A stretch of DNA of 64,000 bases, from positions 17,320,643 to 17,384,642 of the forward strand of contig CM041531.1 in assembly GCA_023238725.1 (NCBI GenBank). The letters run 5' to 3'. Source of the stretch: Scortum barcoo. Taxonomy: Eukaryota > Chordata > Actinopteri > Centrarchiformes > Terapontidae. This document shows, piece by piece, positions 11,330 to 24,916 of the stretch; the stretch's first letter is position 1, and every line of letters starts with the position of its first letter. The translations under genes were made by a program, and so were the position numbers. A model generated the notes under the pieces. The model was not told the origin of the DNA. It did no database searches and saw only the letters and a program-made list of their open reading frames with translations.

Positions 11330-14300
11330 TCATGTGGACTCCTCAGTAAACCACTTCAGCACATGGGCTTTGTTCTCTGTCACCCATTTGATGTTGGCTG
11401 TGGTCTTCTCCATAGCCTGTTCCAGGGCCAAGGTGGCTGAGCCAAAACCAACATTGAGGTGGTCTTGTTTGAACTTCTTCAACTGGATAGAGACAAAGAA
11501 AAAAAACAAGAAATGAAAAATTGAACCTCTGCATTTGTCATCCTTCCTTTCCCTAAATACCCCTCAGGGAAGCACAGTGTGTATTTCAGTGTGGTTGTGG
11601 TTGTGTGGGTGGCATACCTCCTGCAATTCAAACTCTGTAGAGAATCTGTTTGTGATCCCATTGACGAGATTAGAGAAGGAAAATGATCCTCTTCCATACC
11701 TAAAGAAAAAAAAAAGAAATGCTGTTCACTCTAAATATGTAGTGATTGGCAAAAGGGAATGAAGAATGTGTACACCCTGCTACTGATCTCAATGAACATT
11801 TTTCTGGGAAAACACCAGATAAACAAGAAAGCCTGGCAGTGTTGGTCACTTGTCAGACTCTGCAATATTTTTGGCCTTGGGCAGAGGAAATGCAAACTAG
11901 GTGAGCCAATGAAAGAAAAATAGCACCATGAACACTTGGGGTTTTTCCATTTCTACCTAGAAATCATGACTAATTCTAACACGTACACTCAGTTAAAATT
12001 AGCTGTGGTTTCTGTGTGATAGGGTCAGGGTTGGTGCAGGGCGAAGTGGAGTCTTGCACCCAGTATGCAGACGAGGCAGAGTAGATTGTATGACTCTTTT
12101 ATTACCAGACACACAGGAACACAGGCAAACAGGAGGAACAGACAGGCAGGAACACACATGGGTTGGTGACATTGCACAGCACAGACAACACAACAAAGAA
12201 CAAAGGAGAAGGACCTGGACATAAATACACACTGTGGAGGAAAGGGAAGTGGAAACAGGTGAGGAGACAAACAAGGAACAGGTGAACCTAATTGGGGCGG
12301 AGCAGGTAATCAAAATGGGAGGGAAACACAAAAGGGCAGGAAGTAAAGTGCTCAACAAGTGAGGAGAGGCAAGAATACAAAATAAAACAAGAAGTGCACA
12401 AAGCCAGATAGAAACAAGAACTAACAGAAAACACACTGAGGGAGACAAACAAGATAAAATATAAGGACCAGGAAACAAGAAACGAGATGGACACCAGGAA
12501 CACAAAAGCCACAAGGAAGACAATGAACATAACACAAGACAGGAAAACACAAAGGGGCACAAGAAACAGACAACATGCAAAACCACAACACCTTCCTTAA
12601 TTAATTTCTTAAGAGTGCTGACTGTTTTTCCAGCAAACCCCCCTGTGAGGAGTGAGCCCTTACTGCTGGAAAAGATAGTCCCATCGTGCTCTGACAAAGT
12701 TCCAGGCCAGCGGCATCCCCACAACGTTTCGGGCGACGTACTGGATGGTAGAGGTGGCGTCTTGCTTGCGGATCTTAGTTGGGTCGAGGGTGTACTCCAG
12801 ATACCTGCCTCAACCAAAACGTTTTATTACAAAGATATCATTTCCAAAACGGCATTTCAATATATTTAGAAGAAATCTCAGCTGATGATCATTAAATAAT
12901 TTAAACTTGTGGAGCATGTAAAAAGGGTGACAAGCTTGTTACTCTTCTGTTAAGGTCAGTCCTATCCTATCCTAAATTTGTAGAAGATTGTAGACACAGC
13001 GCAATTGCACAAAAGTCAACATAAAGAGGTAAGTTGGTGTGAACAGGTGAACAAATCCACTCTAGGCGGCACAGATTAAAATGAAGATTAGTCTTTGGCA
13101 AATAAACACACTACACAAACAGACCAGCAGTTAAATACACAAGAATGACGTAAGGCGAAAAATCGAAACCAAACTAAAAGCAAGAATAACTTTTGAACAA
13201 CGTAATGGCACATTTGCCCTTTTTATAAATGAAAACATGAATTTAGAGGTAACAAAAAATACAATCTTATTACACACTCAGGGATTTTTCTTTGACTGCC
13301 TCTCTTGATCTGATGTGACCATCACCTTAATGTTGCACCAATGCTACCAAATATTTAGTCAGTTTGCTGCCATTATGACACTTTTCCCCTTGTACATCTG
13401 CTAAGGAACTTAGCCTTCCTGTCTCAAAGACTGTACCAGGTTTGAGTTTGTCTCCAGGCAGTGGGGTTGGCTTGCTGGAGCTGGCCGAGTACGGAGCGTT
13501 CTGAGGTGGCCTGCACACCCAGATATCATACTTAAAGGGCTGTTTTCACTCAACATGTGAAACCAGAGAATTAATTCTGCACTTTAACATAAATATAAGT
13601 GCTACGGTGTTGTACGTTGGTAGAGAACATGCATGGACAAGTGTCTCATTCAGGGTCCAGGATACTCCCACAAATATGGATGTTGCACACACCTGTTCAA
13701 AAGCCAAGGTGCTTTGGTGCAGGCCATGGCTGCCCTGAGCCTGGAAGCTTCAGATGCCAGAGTGGTGTTCTTGAACATTTTCCAGGCAAAGTCCCACTCC
13801 TCCACACCGCCGAAGGCTATGGCAGAGCAGTAAACTGTGTTTTTCAAGTTGGGATGGATCCTGGTCAACATTGAGGCAAACATATGGTAAATTATTATAT
13901 GAATACCAAACGCACAGACCCATCTCTCACACACACACTCACATTTAGTACAAAAATGGAACCTTAAACTGTTCTGTACTCACGGGTTGTGATGTGGATT
14001 GCGCATCCATTGCCTGTACCAGCTTTGAATAAGCACCCTGCAGCCCTCCACACCCATACTGCAGGCTATTCCGATGGCATTGATCTGATTATACCTGCGA
14101 AGGGAGACATTGGAGAAAACTGAGTTCAACAGAGTCACTTGCTTTTTGCTTTAAAAAAAGGCCTGCTGCTATAAAGATTCTTACTGGTCAGTGTGTCCTG
14201 TAGGTACTTTGGTCCAGTTAGCTGTAATCATCTGGAAGTGCTCAAAAAGTGGTTGGATTTGTTTCTTGAGGTATGTCTAAAGTAAAAAGTATCTCAGTTA

Positions 14301-16342
14301 CATGGCAGTTTTTATGTCCAGATGTTTTACTCTTTTTCTATATACACTTCTCCTGTCCTGTAATGATGCAGTATTGACCTGTAAAGCTCCATAGACTTCA
14401 GTTCGGTCAAACATGAGGATGTAGTAGTTCAGGTTTCTCAGAGCCGACTCCCACGGGATGTAGTCTCTTTCCTTAGACAGGTATTTGGTCGTTCTCAGGG
14501 CCAATGTCGTACTTATTATTTTGGCTCTACAGAAAGGGAACAAATCCTTCCTGTTATTTGCAGACACAATGTGAAGGTTTTAATATTCTGAATACTTATT
14601 TTTCTTTACCTTGCTAGGTTAAATGCATCATCTATGATCTGTGCTCTGTTGATGAGTGATACAGCCTGAAAGAAATGACATGCATAAATGCATAAATGTT
14701 CAGATTCAAATGCACATTCAAATATATGTTCATACACAACCAACCGAGCCCACGTGGTGGAGCCATAGGCAGGCTATCGGTCAAGCAAAACTACAAAAAT
14801 CTACATCTGCAAAAAGCCTTTCTTTTCATCTTTCCTTATAAAGTCTTGGTGGTTGCAGTTTCAGTGGTTTCTGAAATGAAAGATTTGTTACTGGGATCTG
14901 GGGGTCCAGACCAGCTGGAAATGTAATATCATCAATGAAATTTGTCAAACCCAAATATGGGGAACCAAATCTAGTAACAAATTAATACTTCAAGTAAATA
15001 AAATGAGATGTATTCCATTAAGCAGTTCTGTTTGATCTCATCTCACCATCCCTGTGCAGTATCACCTGTATCTAAACCCATCTGCTTTTAAGTTGACATG
15101 ACAAATCACCAGACATTTTCAACTTGAGTAGGCAAGTGTGCAACTGTCAATAAAATGCGTAATGTACATCTTACCCTTTTGTGTAAGATGTGCAAGCAGA
15201 CATACCTGCACAGTGCAAACAAAACTGGTAAATGGGCGCGTGACTCACCTGATGGTTGGTGTTGAGCAGGGAGAGGAGGCGATCCCAGTTGTCAGGATCA
15301 TAGTTCACTCTGAAGTATCCAGACATATTGGTGTTCGCCAGCACCCAGTCCCCTCCTGAAACTCTCATCGAACCGTGAGTGTCTGGGGAAAAATAGTCAA
15401 GACAGATAGTAAGTTCTCACGTAGTATTCAAGTACTTCCCTGATCTGCTGATCTTATAGAGATCATGACCATACCTGTCTTTTGAAGAAGCCAGTACTGT
15501 TGCTGCTCCACACCTGTCTTCATCCATTTAATCGGGACAAACCATATGTAACTGGACAGAAACAGACATAAAGACAATGGGAGAATATTGTTTTTTTTTT
15601 GCCTTTTTTTAGAATATTATATCTTGAAGAAATATAGCTGTTTTGTTTGAGCTACTGCCAGAAGTAATTGTCTTAAATGAGATAGACATATATCCAAATG
15701 GCAATTATAGGAATCTCTTCATTCATTGTATACATGGAACTTACAGGACATAAAAACTGATTCCTACTTGAACTGAGAGGGCCTATCCACTACAGAGTCT
15801 GGATCCAACAGGAAGTGTTTCTGGGTGACACTTCCTGTCCGGGTGTCAATAGTGACCACTGGGAAACCCATCTGAAGAGTCCAGCGGTTCATGATGTCAT
15901 GGACGGTGTGAGGAATATGCATATCTGGTGTGCTGTCTACTGCCTGGCAACAAACAGAGGGTAGTGGGAATTTAAGAAGACACACACACCAGGTGAAGTC
16001 ACAACACATTTCTAACAGCAGAGTCTTTCTAGCTGTACCAACCTGTTGAAGGTGGTTCCATAAGTCTGTATACACTGTGTTGCCAAAGGCAAATGTGTTC
16101 AGGTAAGACTGAGAAGACAGAGCAGTTAGAGACAAGAGGCAAAGCATTAGGCAACATGTTTAAACACAAAATTTCATGTTTCTGTAACGGTCCGACTTTT
16201 AACTGACAGAAACGATTGCACACAGGGTGCAAATTTACTGTAAATTTGTAGTTTGCTCACACCCACATATCAGACAACAATAAGATGGATTTGGCTTGAT
16301 CTGTCGTGTCCACAGATTCTGTCACTATATAAGTGCACACAG

Positions 16343-16373
<31 letters not shown>

Positions 16374-19300
16374 GGCAGCAGTAATTATGTGATGAGACCT
16401 TATAACAGAGTGACTACTCACACTGAGTCCTTTGGCAAAAACAGGCTCAGTAAGAAACTCTGACAACATCCTGAGCACCGCCGCTCCCTGAACACAACAA
16501 ATACAGAATCCACCAGAATTTCAGGACAGCAGATTTTGCATTCAATCCAAAGGAAATTTCAAAACAAGCTGTCTCCCCAATGGTACAATATGGCCCTCAG
16601 ATAGAAATGACAACATTCAGAGCTGGATGAATGGAAAAAAGTTTTTTGGGTGTTCATGCTAAATGGCTAAATGTGTTTTTGTTTGTTTTTGTTTTTTTTG
16701 GAATTTAAAATAAGTAGAATAGACCAGGTAAAACTACTTTAAAGGACAATGAAAAATCTTAATTTTCAATTTTATATGGTGTTGCCTCAATTTGTGTCAT
16801 TTCAATCATAGGGGTTCGATACTCATAAAAATAAATGAACCAACTTAATTTATTGGCCATAATACTTTTGAGTAAAATGTGAAAGAGCAAATTTGTAATA
16901 GTGTATGTCTGTATAGGATCCTGCATCAGATACTGTAGAAAATTCTGTCCACGGAGCAGACCTTGCTGTAGGAAATGGTGTTGAACATCTCGCTGATCTG
17001 AGCAGGTTCATTGACCTCTTCTTCTCGGCGGGACAGCGGGTGTGAGGAGGCCAGAGCATCCACAGCAAACACCTTGTGCACGTCATACAGCACGATCTGG
17101 TCTTTCTGCAGCCAAGCAGAGAGATGAGTTAGGACAGGTTTTCTGACTCATATCTGCGAGGGGTCACAGACCTGTGAAATGTAACAGTACAGCACTGTCT
17201 CACTGTCTGAGGGTACAAGCATGGCTCTTACTATGTTCCAGGTGGGCTCAGCATAGTCAGCTCCGAGGTATTCCACGTATGATGCAAAACCCTCGTTCAA
17301 CCACAGGTCATTCCACCACTGCATAGTCACCAGGTTGCCAAACCACTAAAAAAAACACAGCACATAAAGAGTAAAGAGATAAAGAGTTTTGCCACAGTGA
17401 GTTAAAACATTGGCCAACATTACCACAGAAGTTCCACTGAACTCCAAGAAACATAAAAACTGGGGATCTCAAAAATCCCCAGCCACAGAGTTTCACATCA
17501 TTTAATATGTTAGGTTTTGAATACATCCAAGAAGGAGCAGGGTTAATTTGTCCCCAGGTGCTTATCTGTCATCTGCTTTTGCAAAGGGAGGTTGAGTACT
17601 CTGGCGAAATGTATGTCTACAACATAAGTAAACTGTTCACTGAGTGGAGCAGCAGAGACCCAGCAGAGAGTTTTAGATTGAATGACCTGATTACAACCCT
17701 CCATTTTAACTCAGTTTATCTCCTGATCTATAACAGAAACTTAGTTAAAATATTATGGCCTACCATGTGTGCAAGTTCATGGGCGATGATAGTTGTAACT
17801 CTCTCTTTGTTTCCGTTGGAGGACATGATGGGGTCAAATAGCAGGGCCGTCTCCCTGTAAGTGACCAGACCCCAGTTCTCCATTGCCCCAGCGTCAAAGT
17901 CTGGGAGAGCTATTTGATCTTGGGAGGACAAGGACATCAGAAATTAAATCTTAATTTAGAACATGTACCATTAAAACCATAACAATGTGCATTTGGCCTT
18001 GATTTAATCCATTATCTTTTGAAGTTAGAAAATGTCACACCAGTAAAAACATTCAGTATTCTAATGTTACTTTGCATATCAGACATTTTCAACATGATAC
18101 ACATACATGGTAGTACATTTAGGATATACCTGAGCCAATCAGTGCATGTTTCAACAACTATTGGATGGGTTACCATGAATACAATGAATACAAACAGTTG
18201 TTTGTCCCTAGAGGATGAATCCCTCTAGCATGTTCACAGGCTGACAGCCTCAGAGATCTGCCAGCATGGCTCTAGACTCTTGATCTTAGTGACTAACTAC
18301 TAATGGTTCCTTGTATCCTTGTAATGTTGTTGATCTAGAAAGTGAAACTAAAGACTAAAGACTAAATTCTTGGCAAAGTGAGATAAATGAAATTAAATGA
18401 ATATTTCCTTTTCTTTAGAGGGTAATGTTTGTCTAAGTATGCAGAGTAAATACCTGACTTGGAGAGTGGATATGTTGCATTGTAGTACTGCTCGTAGAAC
18501 TGAAGGATGGGCCCTGTGACGTTGAGAGCATAATCACCCTGCTTGTCATCTATGGCTTTTCTTCGAGCCCAGATTCGGACCTACAAAGAATTTGACAGTT
18601 TTTGGTCCACAAAAACAAATAAAAAGCCCTTGTCATTGTTAACACTGGTTGTTTGTACCGCTTTTGATCCATGGACCACATGAAATGCATGCTGACCACA
18701 CTGATAATGTAAACAGAAAAATCTTACCAACAAATCGTTTTGGGTTGACTGAATGTAAGAAAAGTCACTGACAATAAATGCCAGTAGGTATGTGGACATT
18801 TTCTTTGTGGCCTCAAATGTGGTCACTCTGACATTCACGCCATCAATGACCGTGTCTTCTGTGTCTGTTCAGAGAGGGGAAGAGTTAGACTCTGACACTC
18901 TGTTAGCATTAACATGTCCAAGTTATTAATTATTTACAATGAAACTATATGCTTTTGTTTTATTTTTGTTGTTGATCTTTATTACAAACCTATGAAATAT
19001 CTTACACCAACCACTGGTCCAGTTGTGTTCCTTATGTTGTGATGACTTCAAATAGAATTTTATTTACAACATGTTTTTCTGCTATGTTTTTCTGCTATGT
19101 TTTTGTTGCTATGTTTTTGCACTGACCCAGCTTCCACAGAGAATTGAGACAGAACAAGAATGTGAAAAGAAAGAATTTTGCATTTCTGAAACTAACCAAT
19201 TGCCCTGCCATTAGACAGGGCCACAGTGTCTCGGCCATGAATCATTTTGACATTGAAGATGGCTTTCATGGCTGGCTCGTCAAAGCAAGGGAAGGTTTTC

Positions 19301-20084
19301 CTGGCATACGTTGCTTGCATCTGCGAGGTGGCGACAACTCTGCAAAATGTTCCAATTAAACATTAAGATCAACCAATCAAAATATTCCAAAGTCCCACCG
19401 AGAGGAACGATGGAACCAAAATTAACTGTCAGGGGTTCAATGATGGTTCAGCATTATGCTATCCCATCTCATAGCTTACTTCTTCACACCATCCTCAATG
19501 TATTCACTCCTGTAGAAGCCTTGCAGGTCATCTGCCAGGTTCCCCAAAAATTCAATGTAAAGTACATATGACACTCCAAGAGATAGCCTGCTGCGTAGCT
19601 GAAGAACCAGATACTCTGTCTTCCCAACAAGCCAAGACTTTTGTATAGCGGGGGCAGTGGCTTCACCCAGAGCACTCAGCTTAGCAAGGTGCCCATTAAA
19701 GGTGGTGAGGTTCAGCTTATTCGAGTGGATGATGATAAGGTCTGTTTCCTTCACACATCTGAAGAGCATCACTGATGATCCAGTGAAGATGTACATGTTG
19801 TCTGCACTGGGCTGCAGCCGGGGCCACAGGGTCACATTGTAGGAGACAGGAACGAGAGAATCCGGAAGCCTGTAGTAGTCCCAGGGCTCTTTCGGGGTGA
19901 AGGAAGTGGTGGGAGGTGTAGGCATGCTGCTGTTGTCTGTTACTCCATCTTCAGGCTTGTCTCGATTCTTGGCCCTTTCTTTGTCATAGGCAATGGACAG
20001 AGCTATAATCGTAGCCAGAGCACTGGCCGCTAGTACAAGCAATCCGAGGCCCACATTTTTACTGACATAGTAGACTTTCCCCAT
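11330..20084 (-). CDS. anpep: Aminopeptidase N, tandem copy 2 (right copy), complete, 20 coding exons, 964 aa
   Basis: Family M1 alanyl (membrane) aminopeptidase that trims N-terminal residues from peptides at the plasma membrane. Exons: 20084-19480, 19339-19197, 18864-18728, 18580-18454, 17918-17764, 17345-17232, 17105-16962, 16487-16422, 16108-16043, 15943-15768, 15551-15475, 15382-15249, 14665-14610, 14526-14379, 14276-14185, 14094-13984, 13860-13693, 12804-12664, 11699-11618, 11482-11330 (stop TGA at 11332-11330). The sum is 2,895 nt, or 964 residues, close to the human length of about 967. Order: membrane segment about 11-33, Ser/Thr/Pro stalk, N-terminal beta domain, GAMEN 348-352, HELAH 384-388 with Glu407 (HEXXH-18-E zinc site), transition-state Tyr473, then the alpha-helical C-terminal domain. 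All junctions keep frame, and all donors are GT. Position 389 is Met where Gln is usual. Intron 18 holds a mobile-element relic. It lies head to tail with copy 1 about 3.7 kb away, which fits local tandem duplication. Confidence 0.96.
12004..12589 (-). mobile_element. Interspersed element in intron 18 of anpep copy 2, LTR-like or non-autonomous
   Basis: This block differs in composition from its surroundings and is C/T-rich on the minus strand. Its outer ends carry an 8 bp inverted match, TGTGGTTT at the left and AAACCACA at the right. Read on the minus strand it has an AATAAA signal near 12097-12092, followed by a tail that ends near the outer terminus, which resembles solo LTRs and related teleost repeats. 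I see no coding region and no clear target-site duplication. A 272-residue open frame runs through it into exon 18 but has no domain and is explained by composition. Confidence 0.45.
16335..16372. repeat. CA microsatellite
   Basis: CA dinucleotide tract in the intron between exons 8 and 9 of anpep copy 2. Confidence 0.9.
18140..18300 (+). repeat. Fragment of a common teleost interspersed repeat (member A)
   Basis: Carries the phrases CAACTATTGGATGG and GCATGGCTCTAGACTCTTG that mark a repeat family often seen in fish introns. It shares order and wording with the longer member near 45,840-46,420 and appears internally deleted. It lies in intron 4 of anpep copy 2. I do not recall a secure family name. 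Confidence 0.5.
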
Positions 20085-20160
20085 GTTCGATTCAGGAGCT
20101 CAGAGAAGAACTCTGTCTCTCAGTCTGTGTTTGTCCAGCACAGCAGGTCTCTTCGCTTCT

Positions 20161-20175
20161 CAGTTAATGGTTGAG
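20161..20175 (-). promoter_or_regulatory. HNF1-like site upstream of anpep copy 2
   Basis: The minus strand reads CTCAACCATTAAC about 79 bases before the copy 2 start codon. It carries the same 14-mer as the copy 1 promoter, while most of the flanking DNA has diverged. This supports a conserved binding site for HNF1-type homeodomain factors rather than simple recent duplication. Confidence 0.5.
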
Positions 20176-22499
20176 ATATTAACATGACAAAAACATTTTC
20201 AGAAAACCTAAGGAAAAATTGAAAGATGGTAAGACATTAGTCATTTAGACTGCAACTCAGCAGCTCTTACATTCATAAATGTCTTGAAATGGTGCACTTT
20301 ATGTGCACTATAATAACAGGATATCACAACATGAATTGTAATTTCATTGTTTTTATGGTATGTGTTACAGGTACAATATTATCTAATATGATTTTGATAA
20401 TTATCATAAATTCCAGCCTTCTCAACTGGTCTTCATATAGCATTTTACATTGCATGGCAGCAGAAAATTATCTAAATGTATTCACAGCTGCCTTGGGCCA
20501 ATATACATTGGACAATGTAGAGCAAAAAGAGGACTTAGCTTTCCTGTCCAATGCTAAATGCCAAAAACCACTGCACAATAACAAATGTAAATAAATCACT
20601 AAAAAGTGTTTGTCATGTTGAGTACTTTGTAAGGGTAGAATTCAGCACTGGAAGTTAATGGATTACAATGAGAAAAAAAAGAAAGAATTTAGGAAAGTTG
20701 TTAAATAAACACATATACATATAGTTACAAGGCGAGTGAACTGACTGCTACTGCTGTGTATGCTGATAGATCCTGTAAGCAATATCTATCAAAAGTTTGC
20801 TAACATTATCTAACATTAGGCATTATTAGCTATTTCTCCTTTTATCTGTGGTAGGTGTAAATCTTGTAGTATATTTCCTGGTAGTAGCATTTTCCATTTC
20901 ACTTTGTCATTACCCTTTTCTGTGTGTGTCATTTATTTCCAAAACACAATAACCGCAGTGGTTGCAACCATATTGCTCGGGTGGAAACAGACAATGAATT
21001 CTGTTCAGGCATGAAGAGTGTCATTAGAACAGTGTGACATTATAAAACTGGTGAGCTGATTAACTCTCTTAAAGATAAGCAACATTTACAACTGATAAAT
21101 GACACTGACACTGATATTTCTACCATTTGAAGAACAAATCCTGACTGTACAGTTTTTTGGGTTTTTCTACCCCTGGAGGAACACCCTTCCTATCCTCCTT
21201 TCTGTCTGATAGCACGTACATATTTTTCTCATCGCACTGTACATGTGAAGTGGCTTACATGAGGACCACCCACAATTGTCAGTAAAAACACTGATATCAG
21301 CAGCTCTGTCAGCTTTTCATCAGCAAGTACATTGGCTTGGTCAATAACAAACCTTTTCTTCCCCCAGTATTGGCTGTTAGTTTGTTAGTGTAGAGAAATA
21401 TTGCCATTATTTGCTTCCTAACAGGGCATACTTAATAGGAGGATGGAAAGTTGAACTGTATTAACTTTGTACTGGAAAATTAATCATAAAGATTTAAGAT
21501 TAATCTTGTCCTTGGACCTTGACTGAAGTCTTCATGTGATGACAAGTGAGTCATCTCCACGAGTACTGGACAATCAGCTGATGAAGACTACTGGCTGTTG
21601 TTGTTGAAAGTCCGAAGCTCACGTTATAGAGATATTAATGACACATGCGACACAGCACACCTGGTTTGTGAAACCTGTGACCTTTTTAGTAATGCCTTAC
21701 TTTGATGTCCTAAATGCTACAGGCATGCAAGCCATGGTTGTGGCTTTCCGGATTTCTCATAAGCTATCTTTACTTGAATTGTAAATGTTACTACCTTGGT
21801 AATAAAAGATTTTGGTCAAGATGTGCTGCAACTTCTTGGATGGAAGAACATATTCACCAGCTAAAGTCTTTACAATCTGTCAGTCCAAGCATTGCCCAGT
21901 TAATTATTGATTGTGTGTTTGTACATTTATTAATTCTTTAGCTACGGCTTAGCTAGCTTTGGTGAACATTACATGCTGGTTTGTCTTTGCCTCACCTACT
22001 TGAGATCAGTAAGATCAGTCACCTGATGGTTAATCTACAACATGGTACATTGAAGATAAAGATAGACAGAAAGATAAAGTTTCCTTTGTTATATGAACCT
22101 ATATTTGGAAACAAGTTGAACTGAGCTAAGATGGAAACTACACCCAGTCTACATCAGCCTCATGTGTAGGCATCTGTATACAGACTTTATTTGCATACGG
22201 ATAATTCTCCACTGGATTATTGTGATGGTAATAGACATCCCTTGTGATAAAAGCTTTTGATGAAAAAGTAATTTACATCTTTGATTATGGAAATTTGAAT
22301 TCCTATTAATTATCACCTGTCTTGGTATTTCTGTCTATTACTATAGGGCATATAAGGCAGCAATAAATGACACAACCAAATAACAAAAACAGGCACTTTC
22401 TTAATAGATGTGAGGCGCAGCAGTGATAAAGCACGTTTTATCTGCGTTATCTACAAATTTGTAATGAAAGATTCCAAGACCGAAATGAATCAGGTACTT

Positions 22500-22521
22500 A
22501 AATAAATAAATAAATAAATAC
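22500..22521. repeat. AAAT tetranucleotide microsatellite
   Basis: About five AAAT units in the spacer between anpep copy 2 and ap3s2. Confidence 0.85.
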
Positions 22522-23607
22522 AAAGACCAGAAACAATCCTTCATAGCCACTGCTATGTGAACTCAGCACCCAATAGGTGGATTTGATAAAACTCTCTGCA
22601 GTACAAGACCACACAACTGTCTCTTTCGAATAAGAAAAACACGCTCTTTTGCCATGCAGTGCAAGAAGTGGTAATGCAGTAACACTCTGTGGTTAAAAAG
22701 TCTTTATATTAAGCCTTTTTTGGCTGATTTCTTTTTTTTTTTACCCCCCAAATTCTCTGCCATAATACTGGTAAAAATGTAGATACCATCTTTGAATAAT
22801 CCTCTCTGAATCCATAGTGGAAATCAAGTACAAACAAAATGTGTTCTTTTAGCATCCCATTTTAAATAGTTTATAGGTATTGCTTATAGGAAATGAACTT
22901 TAGCTTTTTGTTTGTCCCAGTATTATTTATATTTTTCATTTAAATCAATAGTATTTAGTATATTACGTATGTGATCTAAAGTAGTTGAATGAATTGCCTT
23001 AGAATCAGCAGCAGAGATGTCACCTACTGAGATCTGCTAAGCTACTTAGCCTTACCAGGAGTTTAACTGGGTTAAAGACAATTTGTGTTTGTGGGTAAAA
23101 TGTGTGACACATAGTAGAAATTGCTCCATTTCACTTACAAATTCCTAATAATGGTAAGGACTTTTACTCACAGGGTGAAGCACAATGTTTGATAAATACT
23201 TCTAGTGGCTCAAATTCCCTTTTGGGCCAAGTTAAGCAATATAAGCCCAAACAGATCCCCAGCACTTTCCCCTGGCCAGCACAGAGTGGGATAACCTTGT
23301 GAATGGGAATGTTAGTCTTGCGTGCACAAAATCACATTTTTTCACAGAGTAAAAAATGACAAAAAAAGAGCCATGTGGTCACCTCTGTTTCACCATCTGT
23401 TTCAATACTCTCCTCTCCAGGTTCTTTTTTGGTTAAAACCTGTGCCAAATTTCTTATCGTATGACCTTAAATGCTGTGTACAGTATACCTGTGTACATGC
23501 ATATATGCTACTTTTAAGTTTGGCTTTACATACATCACCAGCATGACACACGCCCATGTAGTTTGTATCATGTGTCTTTTCTCTCCCACTTTTTCCTTTG
23601 CCATTTC

Positions 23608-23655
23608 GATCAAATTTCCCACTGGGGATCAATATCTCATCTTATCTCAAGAACG
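23608..23655 (+). repeat. Relic of a fish retroelement 3' tail
   Basis: The phrase ATTTCCCACTGGGGATCAAT followed by imperfect ATCTCATCT units resembles the 3' tails of several teleost LINE and SINE families, which end in short repeats after GGGGATCAATAAAG-like sequence. Only the tail is visible. Confidence 0.4.
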
Positions 23656-24910
23656 TGAAGGTAAAACACCTTTTAGTAGCTATGCCTGCACAAACACGCG
23701 TGCTTTTGAATTACTCAGGCTGCACAGCTCCACACTGCACAGATAAGCTTGCAGAGTTTACATGCAGTGTGGCCCATGCTGGATTTTGACAGACAACCAA
23801 TAAATCCATAGCCGACCCAAGACGTCAAACTGGGACTGAGTATATGGTGAAATGTTTAATAGTTAAAGCATAAGGGTTTCACAGACTGCATTGCACAAGT
23901 GTTATTTGCTGTTATAACACACCACTAAAGAATGGTTACTACAGTGGCATTGTTATGTGTAGATATTTCATTTGAACTGAAATGAGAAATGATGGAGAAA
24001 GAGACACAACAAAGTCTCAACTGGCTGCTTTGTGTTTTCTTTAGAAACCAATGATCTTTTTATTGACATCCATTTCCAAAAACAGCATTTCACAGTAGAC
24101 ATTTTTCTGTCCATACTGCATACGTGTACCTTTTATGAACAGTCAGGGATGGACCCTTTTGCTGCAGACCAATTCTAAGAAACCCTCTTCAGAGTAAGAG
24201 AGGCTCCAGACGCCAAAAACTGTAAAGCTAACACACAAGCTATCGCAGGATTGTGGCTGCGAAGGAAAACACAAGTTGCAACAAAAGGAGCGACTTGGCA
24301 TGCAGCAAGTTGGACGAATTAACATGCCAGACGTGGGGAAAATAGTACATACCAAGCCTCGCTGGAGGTCCACTGCAAGCCCCCCCAATTTAAGTCTACA
24401 TGAGACGCAGAAGTTGAGCTGGAATGATCCCGGCTGATGTGAAACACTCACAGTCTGCATCTGTGAGGGCGGAGGTGGGAGGTAGAGAGCTACCACAGGT
24501 TTTCCTAGGGATGTAGGGAGGGACCAACTCCCTCAATTTCCACCCCCCCCAAAAACAATCCCTAAATTAGTGGGAAGGGGGACTGAAAGAATGCGGCTGT
24601 ATCAACAAGACTGCCAACTCATTGTGGTCAAGCAGCGAGAGAGCTCAGTGCACATGATCCTTAGAGGTACAGAGTGTTCTGACCATTTAGATGCAAGTTT
24701 CACATGATGCCAGTTGACCGCAGCCTGGTGACTCAGCTTGCCTGCTGATACATCAGGGACAAACTCCAGGATGTTGCGAATGAGCACAACAAAGCACAGC
24801 CACATGGACTCACATTTTTGTTTTTTCTTTTTTTTTTTTATTATTTATCTTGGCAAGGAATGTCTTTGACACAGACACATTAACCTTCCAGGAGAGGCTT
24901 GACAGGTGGC

Positions 24911-24916
24911 TTTATT
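24911..24916 (-). terminator. Candidate polyadenylation signal of ap3s2
   Basis: AATAAA on the minus strand about 880 bases after the ap3s2 stop codon. A second AATAAA lies at 24842-24837. Either would give a 3' UTR of about 0.9 kb; the choice is uncertain. Confidence 0.3.

Noticed and set aside
11999..12817. 272-residue open frame on the minus strand
   Set aside because: It overlaps exon 18 of anpep copy 2 in another frame and then runs into the C/T-rich element of intron 18. It has Cys/Leu/Ser-rich composition without domains.
24143..24496. 117-residue Cys-rich minus-strand frame
   Set aside because: No signal peptide, no cysteine spacing of a known family, and no splice partners. It lies past the ap3s2 3' end and looks like chance.
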